A stretch of 56,200 bases of DNA, taken from contig CAJODK010000006.1 in assembly GCA_905233245.1 (NCBI GenBank), forward strand, positions 1 to 56,200. Direction: 5' to 3'. Position numbers and translations under genes: made by a program. A model generated the notes under the pieces. It did not search any database, was not told the origin of the DNA, and saw only the letters and a list, made by a program, of their open reading frames with translations. Shown here in pieces: positions 8,287-16,735 of the stretch (position 1 is its first letter; each line of letters opens with the position of its first letter). This DNA is from an uncultured Prevotella sp. (GTDB lineage Bacteria; Bacteroidota; Bacteroidia; Bacteroidales; Bacteroidaceae).

Positions 8287-8307
8287 AACTGTGAACTGTG
8301 AACTATC
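8287..8307. repeat. heptamer array between porin and symporter genes
   Basis: Three copies of AACTGTG/AACTATC filling the gap and overlapping the porin stop codon. Confidence 0.6.
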
Positions 8308-9481
8308 AGAACGCTACCTGCACCTGAGCCAGTATCTGACTGTAGTTACCTGATAAATTTTCTACATCCTGCATCGACTTTGAGCAGAAATTGTATGTGT
8401 ACTGCACTTGCAGACGACACTTCTTTGCCATCCAGTACTGCATGCCGCCCGTGAGAGCAGTCTTCTTCAGACCGCGGTCGGTATTGTAGTTGAAGTAGTC
8501 GAGTATGCCTACCACATCAAGACGCTTATACACGGGAATAGAGGAAGAGGCGTAAGCACCGAAGCTGCATACCTGACCGTCCTTACCGCCCATCACCTCA
8601 CTGCGTATCGTTACACAGCGGTTAGCGTTGTAGTCAGTACCGGTCTTCTTGAGTTTCCAGTCGAAACCACCTGCATAGCGGTTCTTGCGGTAGTTGTCAC
8701 CCTTCTTCACGCTCTCATTGTACGGAGAGTCATTCTCTGCATGGCCGTAGCCCTTCACGCTAGAGATAGAGAGTTTGAAGTTGGGCACCGGGTAGTACTC
8801 CAGCTTCAGCACCACGTCCTTCTGGTTGTTGCGGTCTGCAGTATTGATAGGCGAACCATTGAGCAGTTCGGCAAAGTAACCGAACTTGCCTACCTTACCA
8901 TATATCATCAGACCGGCATCACGACCCGAACCGTTAGACTGCAGAGGGTCTGAACCGTTAAGCCATACCACTCCCTGAGTCATCGGAGCAATGCTCTCCA
9001 GTATCGTGGGGGAGAGAGGATTCTCCACCGTGAATTCACGCTTTGACTGACCCAGTCTTACATTGAATGCCTTGCTGTGGCGATACTCCATGTAGTACTC
9101 CTGCATCGAACCGCTCTTGAAGTCGTGCATGAAGAAAGCATAAAACTTAGGAGCGATATCCACACCAACCATCAGTATTACGCGCTTCACATCGAAGGTG
9201 TTCCTGTTTGCTGAACCTTCATCTAATGTGGCACTATAACCACCTTGCGCATAACCAGTTACCTTCAGTCGTGAACCTACTTCTTCAGCCCAGTATTTTA
9301 AGTCCTTATTGCTGTCGTCAGCAGGTTTCTCGAAGATAGGCTTACGGTCGTCGAGTATCTCCTGGTCTGTGCTTACATCCTTAAACTCTTCTTCGTTTTT
9401 CACGTCCTGCGCATTTGAGTGAAGAATGAAGAGTGAAGAGTGAAGAATGAGAACTGTTGCGAGTGCTAATACCTTTTTCAT
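8306..9481 (-). CDS. phosphate-selective porin O/P-like outer membrane protein
   Basis: 391 residues with a signal peptide ending near SNAQ, then a 16-strand-type beta-barrel pattern (alternating aromatic and polar strands, ending in aromatic QVQVAF). The stretch KVTGYAQGGYSAT followed by FDVKRVILMVGVDIAPKFYAFFMHDF is typical of the porin O/P family in Bacteroidetes. It probably carries the operon substrate across the outer membrane. The hydrophobic part of the signal peptide (HSSLFILHS) is encoded by a heptamer array at 9417-9452, so a one-copy change would shift the frame. The ACT gene lies 54 bases upstream. Confidence 0.88.
   Translation of the reverse strand: MKKVLALATVLILHSSLFILHSNAQDVKNEEEFKDVSTDQEILDDRKPIFEKPADDSNKDLKYWAEEVGSRLKVTGYAQGGYSATLDEGSANRNTFDVKRVILMVGVDIAPKFYAFFMHDFKSGSMQEYYMEYRHSKAFNVRLGQSKREFTVENPLSPTILESIAPMTQGVVWLNGSDPLQSNGSGRDAGLMIYGKVGKFGYFAELLNGSPINTADRNNQKDVVLKLEYYPVPNFKLSISSVKGYGHAENDSPYNESVKKGDNYRKNRYAGGFDWKLKKTGTDYNANRCVTIRSEVMGGKDGQVCSFGAYASSSIPVYKRLDVVGILDYFNYNTDRGLKKTALTGGMQYWMAKKCRLQVQYTYNFCSKSMQDVENLSGNYSQILAQVQVAF
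9417..9452. repeat. heptamer array encoding the porin signal peptide
   Basis: On the coding strand about five degenerate copies of TTCACTC/TTCATTC. They are read as HSSLFILHS within the signal peptide. Confidence 0.75.
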
Positions 9482-9498
9482 ATATTATCCTGAATCTT

Positions 9499-9538
9499 AA
9501 TTATGCATTATGCATTATGAATTATGAATTGTGCATTA
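9499..9538. repeat. heptamer array between ACT and porin genes
   Basis: About five copies of TTATGCA/TTATGAA in the 54-base gap, ending within the ACT gene stop codon. Confidence 0.7.
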
Positions 9539-9958
9539 CCCCAGGTCCTTCTCGTTGAGGAATTCGTACTTATTGAGCATGATAGCCTCCTCTGTCTTCG
9601 AGTTGTCATCAGTGCGGAACACAAGAATACCCTTGCCGCCATAGAGGAAGGAGTACATATAATTGATGCTCACACCAGCCTCCACTATCTTTGCCATAGC
9701 TTCAGCAGCGGCGCCCACCTTGTTGTCAGCCAACTTCAGCGCATAGACATTGGTGATGGTAACATTGATATTCTTAGCCTTCAATATGGAGAAAGCCTTC
9801 TCTGTATCGCTGCAGATGATGCGATAGATGCCGAAGTCACGTGTGTCACTGATAGTGCTGACCACGATGCTTATACCATTGTCCTTCAGCAGATTGAGCA
9901 CATCGAGCAGAGCACCGCTCTTGTTCTCGATGAATATAGAAAGTTGCTTGATAGTCAT
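9536..9958 (-). CDS. tandem ACT-domain protein
   Basis: 140 residues forming two ACT domains (about 1-66 and 70-135): each has a beta-alpha-beta start (KQLSIFIENKSGALLDVLNLL, and NVYALKLADNKVGAAAEAMAKIV) followed by DNGISI- and EAGVSI-type strands. Stand-alone tandem ACT proteins bind amino acids and are commonly encoded beside paaK and iorAB. It probably senses an aromatic amino acid and regulates the operon enzymes (inference). It follows paaK by 37 bases. Confidence 0.88.
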   Translation of the reverse strand: MTIKQLSIFIENKSGALLDVLNLLKDNGISIVVSTISDTRDFGIYRIICSDTEKAFSILKAKNINVTITNVYALKLADNKVGAAAEAMAKIVEAGVSINYMYSFLYGGKGILVFRTDDNSKTEEAIMLNKYEFLNEKDLG

Positions 9959-9995
9959 TTTATTTAGTTGTTTGGTTGTTTCCTAATCTACTAGT

Positions 9996-11333
9996 TTATT
10001 TATACACAGTTCGCTTATCAACCACACGAACTGCCTTACCCTCAGAGACAGGCAGCGAGCCCTTTGGCACGAGTTTCACATGCGGAGTAAGCAGTATCTC
10101 ATCCTTCAAGGCACGCTTCACGTTCTTCTGGAGTTCGACGAGACGCTGGTAGTCGTCAGTGAAGAGCTCTTCGAGTTCTACCTCTACGGTCATGTTGTCG
10201 TTGTTCTCGTCGGTGGTGAGGGTGATGAGGTAGTTGCTTGCCAGTTCCTTGAACTGCATCAGTATCTTCTCTATCTGTATTGGGAAGATATTCACGCCAC
10301 GCAGTACCATCATATCGTCGGAACGTCCCTTCATGCGGTCTATGCGTACGTGGTTGCGGCCACAAGGACATGAGCGACCCAGCACGCGGGTGAGGTCACG
10401 GGTGCGGTAGCGCAGGAGTGGCATTGCCTCTCTGCGGATAGAGGTGAGGATGAGCTCACCAATCTCGCCGTCGGGCACTGGCTCAAGTGTCTCTGGGTCA
10501 ACGATTTCCACGATGTAGTAGTCCTCCCAGAAGTGCAGACCATTCTGTTCCTTACACTCGAAGCCTACGCCAGGACCGCACATCTCAGACATACCGAAGG
10601 AGTTGTAAGCCTTAACGCCCAGCATATTCTGAATACGCTGACGCTGTTCCTCAGAGTGAGGCTCAGCACCGATAGCGAGCACCTTCAGTTTGGTATCCTT
10701 GCGAGGGTCAACACCCTGTTCCTGCATAACCTCATAGAGACGGGTAACATAAGACGGAACAGCATGCACAGCCGTAGTACCGAAATCCTTCATGAACTTT
10801 ATCTGACGAAGAGAATTGCCAGCAGCAGCAGGCACGGTGAGCATACCCAGACGCTCTGCACCATACTGGAATCCCAGACCACCGGTGAACATACCGTAGC
10901 CTGATGAGTTCTGGAATACGTCATCAGGACGGAGGCCTACCATCCACAGATTGCGCGCCACCTGGTTAGCCCACTCGTCGAGGTCCTTCTGAGTGTGAAG
11001 GATAACGGTAGGATTGCCCGTAGTGCCTGAAGAACTGTGCAGACGCACGCACTCTCTGAGAGGAGCGCTTGCCAGTCCGAAGGGATACGTGTCACGCAGG
11101 TCCTGCTTCGTAGTGAAAGGGATACGGCGGATATCCTCCACCGAGGTGATACTCTCTGGTGTCACGCCAGCCTTCTCCAGACGAGCCTTGTAGAAGGGAT
11201 TGTTCATACAACGAGTCACTGTCTCCCTGAGGCGCTCCACCTGGAGCTTCTCTATCTGCTCGCGCGACATTGTCTCTAGTTCTGGATCCAGATATTCTGA
11301 CTTCCAGTCTGGTAATTCTCTTCTATACATCAT
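9996..11333 (-). CDS. paaK: phenylacetate-CoA ligase family protein (second copy)
   Basis: 445 residues. ATP loop SSGTTGNP near 100-108, SGYGMFTGGLGFQYG, FGMSEMCGPGVGFEC, YRTRDLTRV, GRSDDMMVLRGVNIFPIQIE and the terminal SEGKAVRVVDKR. It makes aryl acetyl-CoA from aryl acetate, the substrate or product of the indolepyruvate oxidoreductase encoded just upstream. ATG overlaps the iorB stop (ATGA). The iorAB-paaK-ACT order is the widespread core of this locus; the second paaK is separated by the transport genes. Confidence 0.93.
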   Translation of the reverse strand: MMYRRELPDWKSEYLDPELETMSREQIEKLQVERLRETVTRCMNNPFYKARLEKAGVTPESITSVEDIRRIPFTTKQDLRDTYPFGLASAPLRECVRLHSSSGTTGNPTVILHTQKDLDEWANQVARNLWMVGLRPDDVFQNSSGYGMFTGGLGFQYGAERLGMLTVPAAAGNSLRQIKFMKDFGTTAVHAVPSYVTRLYEVMQEQGVDPRKDTKLKVLAIGAEPHSEEQRQRIQNMLGVKAYNSFGMSEMCGPGVGFECKEQNGLHFWEDYYIVEIVDPETLEPVPDGEIGELILTSIRREAMPLLRYRTRDLTRVLGRSCPCGRNHVRIDRMKGRSDDMMVLRGVNIFPIQIEKILMQFKELASNYLITLTTDENNDNMTVEVELEELFTDDYQRLVELQKNVKRALKDEILLTPHVKLVPKGSLPVSEGKAVRVVDKRTVYK

Positions 11334-11896
11334 TCCGCTCCTTTATCAAATGCTTTAAGGTTAGCTTCAACTATATTCTCGCCCTTCGAAGCAAAGATGG
11401 TAGCCACAGCGGCGCGCAGAGCATCAGCCGATACTATCTCGATATACTTCGCTGCCATACCCAGCAATACCACGTTGGCACTGCGAGCGCTGCCAGCATC
11501 CTTGGCTACTGCCTCGATATCCAGCTGCACCACGTTGGGCAGACTTGCCAACTCAGCGAAGAGAGCATCCTCGTCTGGGTAGTTGGGGATATTGACGAAA
11601 GGCTTATTGCTCGTCACTATCACGCCGTTCTTTGACAGATAAGGCAGGTAGCGCAAAGCCTCCATCGGTTCCATTGAGATGATGAGGTCTGCTCCACCCT
11701 TTGCTATGAGGTCGCTGTAGATAGGTTCGGTAGAGAGACGGAGGTTTGACTGCACGTCACCACCTCTCTGGCTCATTCCGTGCACCTCAGCCTGTTTCAG
11801 GTTCACACCAGCCTTAGTAGCTGCTTCGCCTATGATTGTCGCGATGGAGAGGATACCTTGTCCGCCCACACCGCAGAGGATTATATCTTTTTTCAT
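11330..11896 (-). CDS. iorB: indolepyruvate oxidoreductase subunit beta
   Basis: 188 residues, the gamma domain of 2-oxoacid:acceptor oxidoreductases: DIILCGVGGQGILSIATIIGEAA at the N-terminus, GMSQRGGDVQSNLRLS and LLGMAAKY. It works with IorA to interconvert an aryl pyruvate plus CoA with aryl acetyl-CoA plus CO2, using ferredoxin. Start and stop overlap iorA and paaK by four bases each, so the three are tightly coupled. Confidence 0.95.
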   Translation of the reverse strand: MKKDIILCGVGGQGILSIATIIGEAATKAGVNLKQAEVHGMSQRGGDVQSNLRLSTEPIYSDLIAKGGADLIISMEPMEALRYLPYLSKNGVIVTSNKPFVNIPNYPDEDALFAELASLPNVVQLDIEAVAKDAGSARSANVVLLGMAAKYIEIVSADALRAAVATIFASKGENIVEANLKAFDKGAE

Positions 11897-13527
11897 TGAT
11901 TCTTTGCTTTAGCTTTTTCTCTTGCATGACGTGAGGCAGTCTGTATGCACTCACGACGTGGGATGATGACACTCACACCCTCGTAGGCTATCTCGTCGCG
12001 GATGAGCTGAGCGATAGCAGGGATATTCTTAGGCAGAGGCGTCACCACATGCAGGTGTTCTGGGTCCATACCCAGTCCCAGACAGATAGCCTCAAACTTA
12101 TTGGTACCAGCACTGTCCTGACCACCCGTCATACCCGTTGTCAGATTGTCGGAGATGATGACCGTGATGGCGCTGTTGTCATTGATGGCATCCAGCAGAC
12201 CTGTCATACCAGAGTGAGTGAATGTAGAGTCGCCAATCACAGCAATGGCAGGACGCAGGCCAGCATCAGCAGCACCCTTCGCCATAGTGATTGAGGCACC
12301 CATATCCACACAACTGGACAGAGCCTTGAAAGGAGGCAGAGCACCCAGGGTGTAGCAACCGATGTCGCCAAAGACGCGAGCGTCAGGCATCTCATCGATT
12401 ATCTCACGCAGAGCACCATAGACATCCCTGTGACCACAACCCTGACACAACTGTGGAGGGCGGCCAGCGAGATTCTTAGCAGCAGGCATCAGTTCAGGAG
12501 CTTCAACACCAAGAGCAGCAGCCACCGTGTCAGGAGTCAGTTCGCCAGTGCGGTTCAGCGCACCCGTCAGGCGTCCTGTCACTACATAGCCAGTACCCAG
12601 CAGAGCCTTCACATCCTGCTCCACTACGGGCTGACCGTCCTCTACTACGAGCAGACGGCTACTTTCCCTTGCCAGCATCTTGATGCGCTCCTCTGGCAGA
12701 GGATACTGTGACACCTTTTCTATATTATATAGAGCCCTTTTCTCCTCAGGCAGCATTGAGAGCGCCTCCTTCACGTAGTTGTAACCAATACCACAGGCAA
12801 CTATGCCTACAGTCTCGTTCCCGTTAACGTCCCCGTTAACGTTGTATTCCGACTTGTTAAACGCGCTCTTCTCAGCAGCCATCAGCATCTGTGCCTGCTT
12901 CTCCAGGAGAGCGTCATACTTCCTCTTGGCAATACCAGGCAGCAGCACCCACTGGTCTGTGGAAGGCTTCATCTCATTCTGTGCTATAGGCTCGCCCACC
13001 TCTACAGCTGCACGAGAGTGCGCCAGACGAGTAACCACTCTCAGCAGCACTGGCTCCTTGATAGCCTCCGAAAACTCGAAAGCCACCTTCATCATGTCGT
13101 ATGCCTCCTGCTGATTAGAGGGCTCAAAGATAGGTATCAGCGCAAACTTGCCATAGAACCTAGAGTCCTGCTCGTTCTGACTGGAGTGCATCGAAGGGTC
13201 GTCAGCAGCCAGAACCACCAGTCCGCCCTCTACACCCGTGATGGCGCTATTGATAAAAGCGTCAGCACACACATTCATGCCCACGTGCTTCATGCACACC
13301 AAGGCACGCTTACCAGCATACGACATACCCAGGGCAGCCTCCATAGCCGTCTTCTCGTTAGTACACCAACGAGAGCGGATGCCCTTCTCCTGTGCATATC
13401 GATTCTTCTGAATAAACTCAGTAATCTCAGTCGATGGAGTGCCAGGGTACGCATACACGCCGCTCAGACCAGCGTGGATAGCACCCAGAGCTATCGCCTC
13501 ATCACCAAGAAGAAGTCTCTTTTCCAT
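11893..13527 (-). CDS. iorA: indolepyruvate oxidoreductase subunit alpha
   Basis: 544 residues. N-terminal pyrimidine domain (LLGDEAIALGAIHAGLSG and EKTAMEAALGMSYAGKRAL) and a C-terminal thiamine diphosphate domain (LCQGCGHRDVYG, GDIGCYTLGALPP, IGDSTFTHSGMTGLLDAINDN). It ends near RRECIQ without the C-terminal 4Fe-4S ferredoxin domain of the archaeal enzyme, which I believe is usual in Bacteroidetes. An Asn/Gly-rich insert (EYNVNGDVNGNET) is encoded by the AACGTT hexamer family at 12813-12846. First gene of the operon, behind a promoter at 13606-13613. Confidence 0.95.
   Translation of the reverse strand: MEKRLLLGDEAIALGAIHAGLSGVYAYPGTPSTEITEFIQKNRYAQEKGIRSRWCTNEKTAMEAALGMSYAGKRALVCMKHVGMNVCADAFINSAITGVEGGLVVLAADDPSMHSSQNEQDSRFYGKFALIPIFEPSNQQEAYDMMKVAFEFSEAIKEPVLLRVVTRLAHSRAAVEVGEPIAQNEMKPSTDQWVLLPGIAKRKYDALLEKQAQMLMAAEKSAFNKSEYNVNGDVNGNETVGIVACGIGYNYVKEALSMLPEEKRALYNIEKVSQYPLPEERIKMLARESSRLLVVEDGQPVVEQDVKALLGTGYVVTGRLTGALNRTGELTPDTVAAALGVEAPELMPAAKNLAGRPPQLCQGCGHRDVYGALREIIDEMPDARVFGDIGCYTLGALPPFKALSSCVDMGASITMAKGAADAGLRPAIAVIGDSTFTHSGMTGLLDAINDNSAITVIISDNLTTGMTGGQDSAGTNKFEAICLGLGMDPEHLHVVTPLPKNIPAIAQLIRDEIAYEGVSVIIPRRECIQTASRHAREKAKAKNQ
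12813..12846. repeat. AACGTT/GGGAAC hexamer array within iorA
   Basis: About five imperfect hexamers read in frame as VNGDVNGNE, a probable surface loop. Confidence 0.65.
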
Positions 13528-13558
13528 TTTCTTTTATCTTTTATGATTTATCCTTCTA

Positions 13559-13595
13559 CCTTTGACCTTAGTCCTTTGACCTTTGACCTTAGTCC
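13559..13595. repeat. heptamer array in the iorA leader
   Basis: Five copies of CTTTGAC/CTTAGTC between the promoter and the iorA start codon, so within the 5' untranslated region of the operon. Confidence 0.65.
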
Positions 13596-13605
13596 ATTTA
13601 GCTTG

Positions 13606-13613
13606 CAAAGTTA
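13606..13613 (-). promoter_or_regulatory. -7 element (TAACTTTG) of the iorA operon
   Basis: TAnnTTTG on the minus strand; the predicted transcript has a leader of about 75 bases. The -33 position is T-rich without a perfect TTTG. Confidence 0.55.
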
Positions 13614-13668
13614 CAAAAAAAAATACAAAAACGCAACACAAAGGACTAAAAAACTTACAACACCTTAT

Positions 13669-14547
13669 TTATTTCACTCTGACGACCCAGACACCGAGCT
13701 GTGATGGGTGCTTGGTCATGTACTGCTGCAAGGTCATGGACTCGAAGACTACCTTATGGTGTACCTGCGAGGCGTTAAGGAGGTGTAGCCTGCCATCGCT
13801 ACCCCACTCTGCTATGCCGATATGGGTGGTGTCGAGGCCTTTCTTGCGGGTGCAGATGGCGAGAATGTCTCCGTCCTGGACACAGGCGAGGCGGGAGCGC
13901 GAGAGACCGAGGTTCTGGCGGGGGATATAGTGCATAATGCGGCCGTCGGAGAAGCGCTCGTGCTGGCGTATCTCCGGGATGATGCCGGAGTGTCCTTTCA
14001 TCATGGGATAGGAGGCGGTGTGGGTGGTCATCCAGTTGAGGTGGATGGTCTGACGGCGGGTGAGTGCAGAGGGCAGCGAGGGAAGGGTGACGATGCCCTG
14101 ACGGCAATTACTCTCCACCCACCAGAGAAAGTAGTGGTTGCGGGAGGCATAGCCGCTGAGCAGGCCGTCAGCGTAGCGCACTCGGGTGAGGTTGCTGCAG
14201 TAGTCCTCCCATCGGGTACTGCCCTGACGGGTGGTCATCGCGAGTGCCAAGACGGTCTCGACATAGGTAGTGCAGTCGAGTTGGCGGAGATTGACGACGA
14301 GTTGCTCTCTGGGGTTCACCTCCAGCGTGGCTGCCACATAGGGCACTCCGAGGAGCTGGTGGCCGTAGTAGAGCATGAGGTTGTCCTTGTATTGAGAGCG
14401 CGTGGACTTCTTGAGTCCCTCTCTAAGGAGCGACACTACCTTGAGGCTGTCAGCCCTGGTGTAGGTAACCTGCGAAAATGTGCCTAGAGACCACAAAAGG
14501 AGAGCGGTGAGAAGCGCAGTTTTGTTAATTATCTTTAATTTCTGCAT
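13669..14547 (-). CDS. DUF1460 family secreted protein (NlpC/P60-like amidase fold)
   Basis: 292 residues. Signal peptide to about residue 26 (ending TFSQ). Family motifs: LLGVPYVAATLE, LRQLDCTTYVETVLALAM with the likely catalytic cysteine near residue 92, YADGLLSGYASRNHYFLWW, and a histidine-bearing HIGIAEW block near the C-terminus. DUF1460 proteins are predicted periplasmic cell-wall amidase-like enzymes. It is transcribed away from the tRNA gene. No terminator is visible before the iorA promoter only 55 bases downstream. Confidence 0.85.
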   Translation of the reverse strand: MQKLKIINKTALLTALLLWSLGTFSQVTYTRADSLKVVSLLREGLKKSTRSQYKDNLMLYYGHQLLGVPYVAATLEVNPREQLVVNLRQLDCTTYVETVLALAMTTRQGSTRWEDYCSNLTRVRYADGLLSGYASRNHYFLWWVESNCRQGIVTLPSLPSALTRRQTIHLNWMTTHTASYPMMKGHSGIIPEIRQHERFSDGRIMHYIPRQNLGLSRSRLACVQDGDILAICTRKKGLDTTHIGIAEWGSDGRLHLLNASQVHHKVVFESMTLQQYMTKHPSQLGVWVVRVK

Positions 14548-14548
14548 A

Positions 14549-14579
14549 ATTCTTAATTCTTAATTCTTCATTCTTGATT
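14549..14579. repeat. heptamer array upstream of the DUF1460 gene
   Basis: Four copies of ATTCTTA/ATTCTTC directly in front of the start codon. Confidence 0.65.
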
Positions 14580-14587
14580 AAAATGAG

Positions 14588-14595
14588 TACCTTTG
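14588..14595 (+). promoter_or_regulatory. -7 element (TACCTTTG) of the tRNA gene
   Basis: TAnnTTTG, 21 bases before the mature tRNA 5' end. Confidence 0.6.
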
Positions 14596-14616
14596 CACCC
14601 GATTTCATAAAAACAT

Positions 14617-14689
14617 CGCGGAGTGGAGCAGTTGGTAGCTCGCCAGGCTCATAACCTGGAGGTCGTTCGTTCGAGTCGAGCCTCCGCAA
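14617..14689 (+). tRNA. initiator tRNA-Met (anticodon CAT)
   Basis: 73-base cloverleaf without encoded CCA: acceptor CGCGGAG/CTCCGCA, D-stem GAGC/GCTC, anticodon stem CCAGG/CCTGG with loop CTCATAA, T-stem GTTCG/CGAGC. The C1-A72 mismatch and the A11-U24 pair mark it as an initiator. The anticodon stem carries an A29-U41 pair in place of the first of the three conserved G-C pairs. Confidence 0.93.
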
Positions 14690-14699
14690 CTCTGAGAAG

Positions 14700-14727
14700 G
14701 TCAGTCACACTGTGGCTGACTTTTTTT
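14700..14727 (+). terminator. terminator of the tRNA gene
   Basis: Stem GTCAGTCAC/GTGGCTGAC with one mismatch, followed by seven T. Confidence 0.8.
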
Positions 14728-14756
14728 GTGATGCAAAGTTACAAAAAAATCAAAAA

Positions 14757-14790
14757 CTTTATACATTATACTTTTATACTTTATACTTTT
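14757..14790. repeat. heptamer array overlapping the acyltransferase promoter
   Basis: Four to five copies of CTTTATA/CATTATA located where the -33 box should be, so copy number could change promoter geometry. Confidence 0.6.
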
Positions 14791-14794
14791 TTTG

Positions 14795-14802
14795 TAAATT
14801 TG
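14795..14802 (+). promoter_or_regulatory. -7 element (TAAATTTG) of the acyltransferase-ispF unit
   Basis: Ends four bases before the ATG at 14807, which predicts a leaderless transcript. Confidence 0.6.
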
Positions 14803-14806
14803 CAAC

Positions 14807-15850
14807 ATGAAAGACTATAACCTAAACAACATCTCCAAATACAGAGGAGAACTGATGGGCTTTGCGATAATAATCGTAATGCTGTTTCATGTGAGTCTGT
14901 CGAAGACGAGTCCGTGGTTCGGTCTGCGCCGTATGGGCAATCTGGGCGTGGATATATTCTTCTTCCTGTCGGGCATTGGACTGTGGTATTCGTGGGCAAA
15001 GCAACAGGACTTCAAACGATTCTACCTGAACAGGGCACTGCGCATCTACCCTGCATGGCTGGTGATAGCTGGCTACTACTACGTGAGCAACTTCAGGGTG
15101 GGCCACCCCACCTACGCCCTACCCTTCGGGGGCACGGGAAACGCCGTGGCGGACAGTTGGATAGACCTGGCGGGCGACGTGCTCATAAACTGGGATTTCT
15201 GGTTGTATGACGAACTGACATTCTGGTATGTGCCAGCCACGATGATGATGTACCTCTTCGCTCCGCTGTATATGCAACTACTGAGGAAGGACAGAACCTT
15301 CATGTGGCTTACGGTACTACCGCTGATGTGGTGTATCATCATGATGTACGTGGTGCCCGTACACAAGGCCGTGGGGCATATCGAGATATTCTGGAGCAGG
15401 ATACCTATCTTCATGCTGGGCATCAACTGCGCTGAGGCGATACGCCAGAAAGAGACGATGAAGGGGCATGCGTGGTGGATGATAGTGGGATTCTTCGCAC
15501 TGAGCCTGTGGGCGTGCGTGTGGCTGGAGCAGTTCCGTCACGGACGCTTTCCGCTATATACGGAGAGAATGCTGTACATAGTGCTGGCCATCACCACAAT
15601 ACTGATTATGGCGGAAGTGTTCAGCAGAGTGCCCGAACGACTGCAGAAGGTGGTGAACAAACCGATAGCATGGGTGGGCGGCATTTCGCTGGAGGTGTAC
15701 CTGCTGCACACGAAATTCGTACTCCTACCGCTAGAGAGAATGCATCTAGGTTATCGGCCGACGTTCGCGTTACTGCTAGTTATCTCACTGCCAATAGCGT
15801 GGATTATTAGTAAGATTTGTGGTATGGTTATTAAGAGGATTAGAATATGA
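14807..15850 (+). CDS. acyltransferase family 3 membrane protein
   Basis: 347 residues, about ten transmembrane helices. The N-terminus has the family signature: RGELMGFAIIIVMLFHVSL (conserved His in the first helix), GNLGVDIFFFLSGIGLWYSW, and FKRFYLNRALRIYPAWLV. These enzymes transfer acetyl or similar groups to cell-surface carbohydrates. The acceptor is unknown. Its last codons overlap ispF by four bases, so the two are co-translated, although no functional link is evident. Confidence 0.88.
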   Translation: MKDYNLNNISKYRGELMGFAIIIVMLFHVSLSKTSPWFGLRRMGNLGVDIFFFLSGIGLWYSWAKQQDFKRFYLNRALRIYPAWLVIAGYYYVSNFRVGHPTYALPFGGTGNAVADSWIDLAGDVLINWDFWLYDELTFWYVPATMMMYLFAPLYMQLLRKDRTFMWLTVLPLMWCIIMMYVVPVHKAVGHIEIFWSRIPIFMLGINCAEAIRQKETMKGHAWWMIVGFFALSLWACVWLEQFRHGRFPLYTERMLYIVLAITTILIMAEVFSRVPERLQKVVNKPIAWVGGISLEVYLLHTKFVLLPLERMHLGYRPTFALLLVISLPIAWIISKICGMVIKRIRI

Positions 15851-16326
15851 CAAGAATAGGAATGGGATATGATGTGCACCAACTGACGGAGGGAAGAAAT
15901 CTCTGGCTGGGTGGCATCAAGATAGAACACTCAATGGGCCTGCTGGGACACAGCGACGCCGACGTACTGATACATGCTATCTGCGACGCCCTGCTGGGAG
16001 CGGCGAACATGCGTGACATAGGATATCACTTCCCTGACACAGCGGAGGAGACTGACGGCATAGACTCGAAGATACTGCTCCGGAAGACCATGGAACTGAT
16101 ACGCGGAAAGGGCTACGAACTGGGCAATATAGACTGTACCGTATGCGCAGAGCAGCCCAAACTGAACCCTCACATAGAGGACATGCGCAATTGCCTGGCC
16201 AGCGTGATGAACACCGACCAGGACAATGTGAGCATTAAGGCCACGACGACGGAGAAGCTGGGCTTCACTGGCAGGCAGGAAGGCATCTCAGCCTACGCCG
16301 TGGCGCTTATCTATAAAAACGCATAA
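15847..16326 (+). CDS. ispF: 2-C-methyl-D-erythritol 2,4-cyclodiphosphate synthase
   Basis: 159 residues, usual length. MTRIGMGYDVHQL holds the zinc ligands Asp and His; GLLGHSDADVLIHAICDALLGAANMRDIGYHFPDT is the family signature; KATTTEKLGFTGRQEGISAYAVALI closes the fold. It makes the cyclic diphosphate in the MEP isoprenoid pathway. Its 3' end overlaps the convergent lytic transglycosylase gene by 20 bases. Confidence 0.97.
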   Translation: MTRIGMGYDVHQLTEGRNLWLGGIKIEHSMGLLGHSDADVLIHAICDALLGAANMRDIGYHFPDTAEETDGIDSKILLRKTMELIRGKGYELGNIDCTVCAEQPKLNPHIEDMRNCLASVMNTDQDNVSIKATTTEKLGFTGRQEGISAYAVALIYKNA

Positions 16327-16735
16327 CCTTATTGTAATATTTCTGGGTTCCCTTGATGGTGTAGTGCACGCCGCCATTCCACAGACGGATGGCACGCTCT
16401 ACATCATTTGTGGGATTGTAGTGGCTCATGATGAGCACAAACATTTCGCGACTCTTCCTGACACTGAAACGGTCGTTGAGGGTGTAACGCTTGGTCTCAC
16501 CACGACGCTTCAATATCGCATTACAGTCTTCCACCAAAATAGGACGAATCTGCATGGCTCCACAATTCTGGCCATTTACTGCTCGACTGTTTCCTTCACT
16601 CTCCACCTGGATAATAGCATCCATAAGTGGGTCCCAATTAAACTGTGCACCATTGGTACGTGCTTTTGCTTCAAATGCGAAGCTGGTAACGACGAAAGAA
16701 ATTAATACTACCTTTGCAATCTTTGTAAAACGCAT
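16307..16735 (-). CDS. secreted lytic transglycosylase-like protein
   Basis: 142 residues. Signal peptide to about residue 25 (ending AKA). A small SLT-like lysozyme domain: DAIIQVESEGNSRAVNG with the catalytic Glu near residue 45, GAMQIRP, and later RLWNGG. It probably cleaves peptidoglycan in the periplasm. The gene starts at the end of a roughly 270-base leader region containing strong hairpins. Confidence 0.85.
   Translation of the reverse strand: MRFTKIAKVVLISFVVTSFAFEAKARTNGAQFNWDPLMDAIIQVESEGNSRAVNGQNCGAMQIRPILVEDCNAILKRRGETKRYTLNDRFSVRKSREMFVLIMSHYNPTNDVERAIRLWNGGVHYTIKGTQKYYNKVMRFYR

Noticed and set aside
11893..13527. IorA lacking its C-terminal ferredoxin domain, possible truncation
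   Set aside because: Domains up to the thiamine site are complete, the stop is directly coupled to iorB, and I believe the short form is usual in this phylum.
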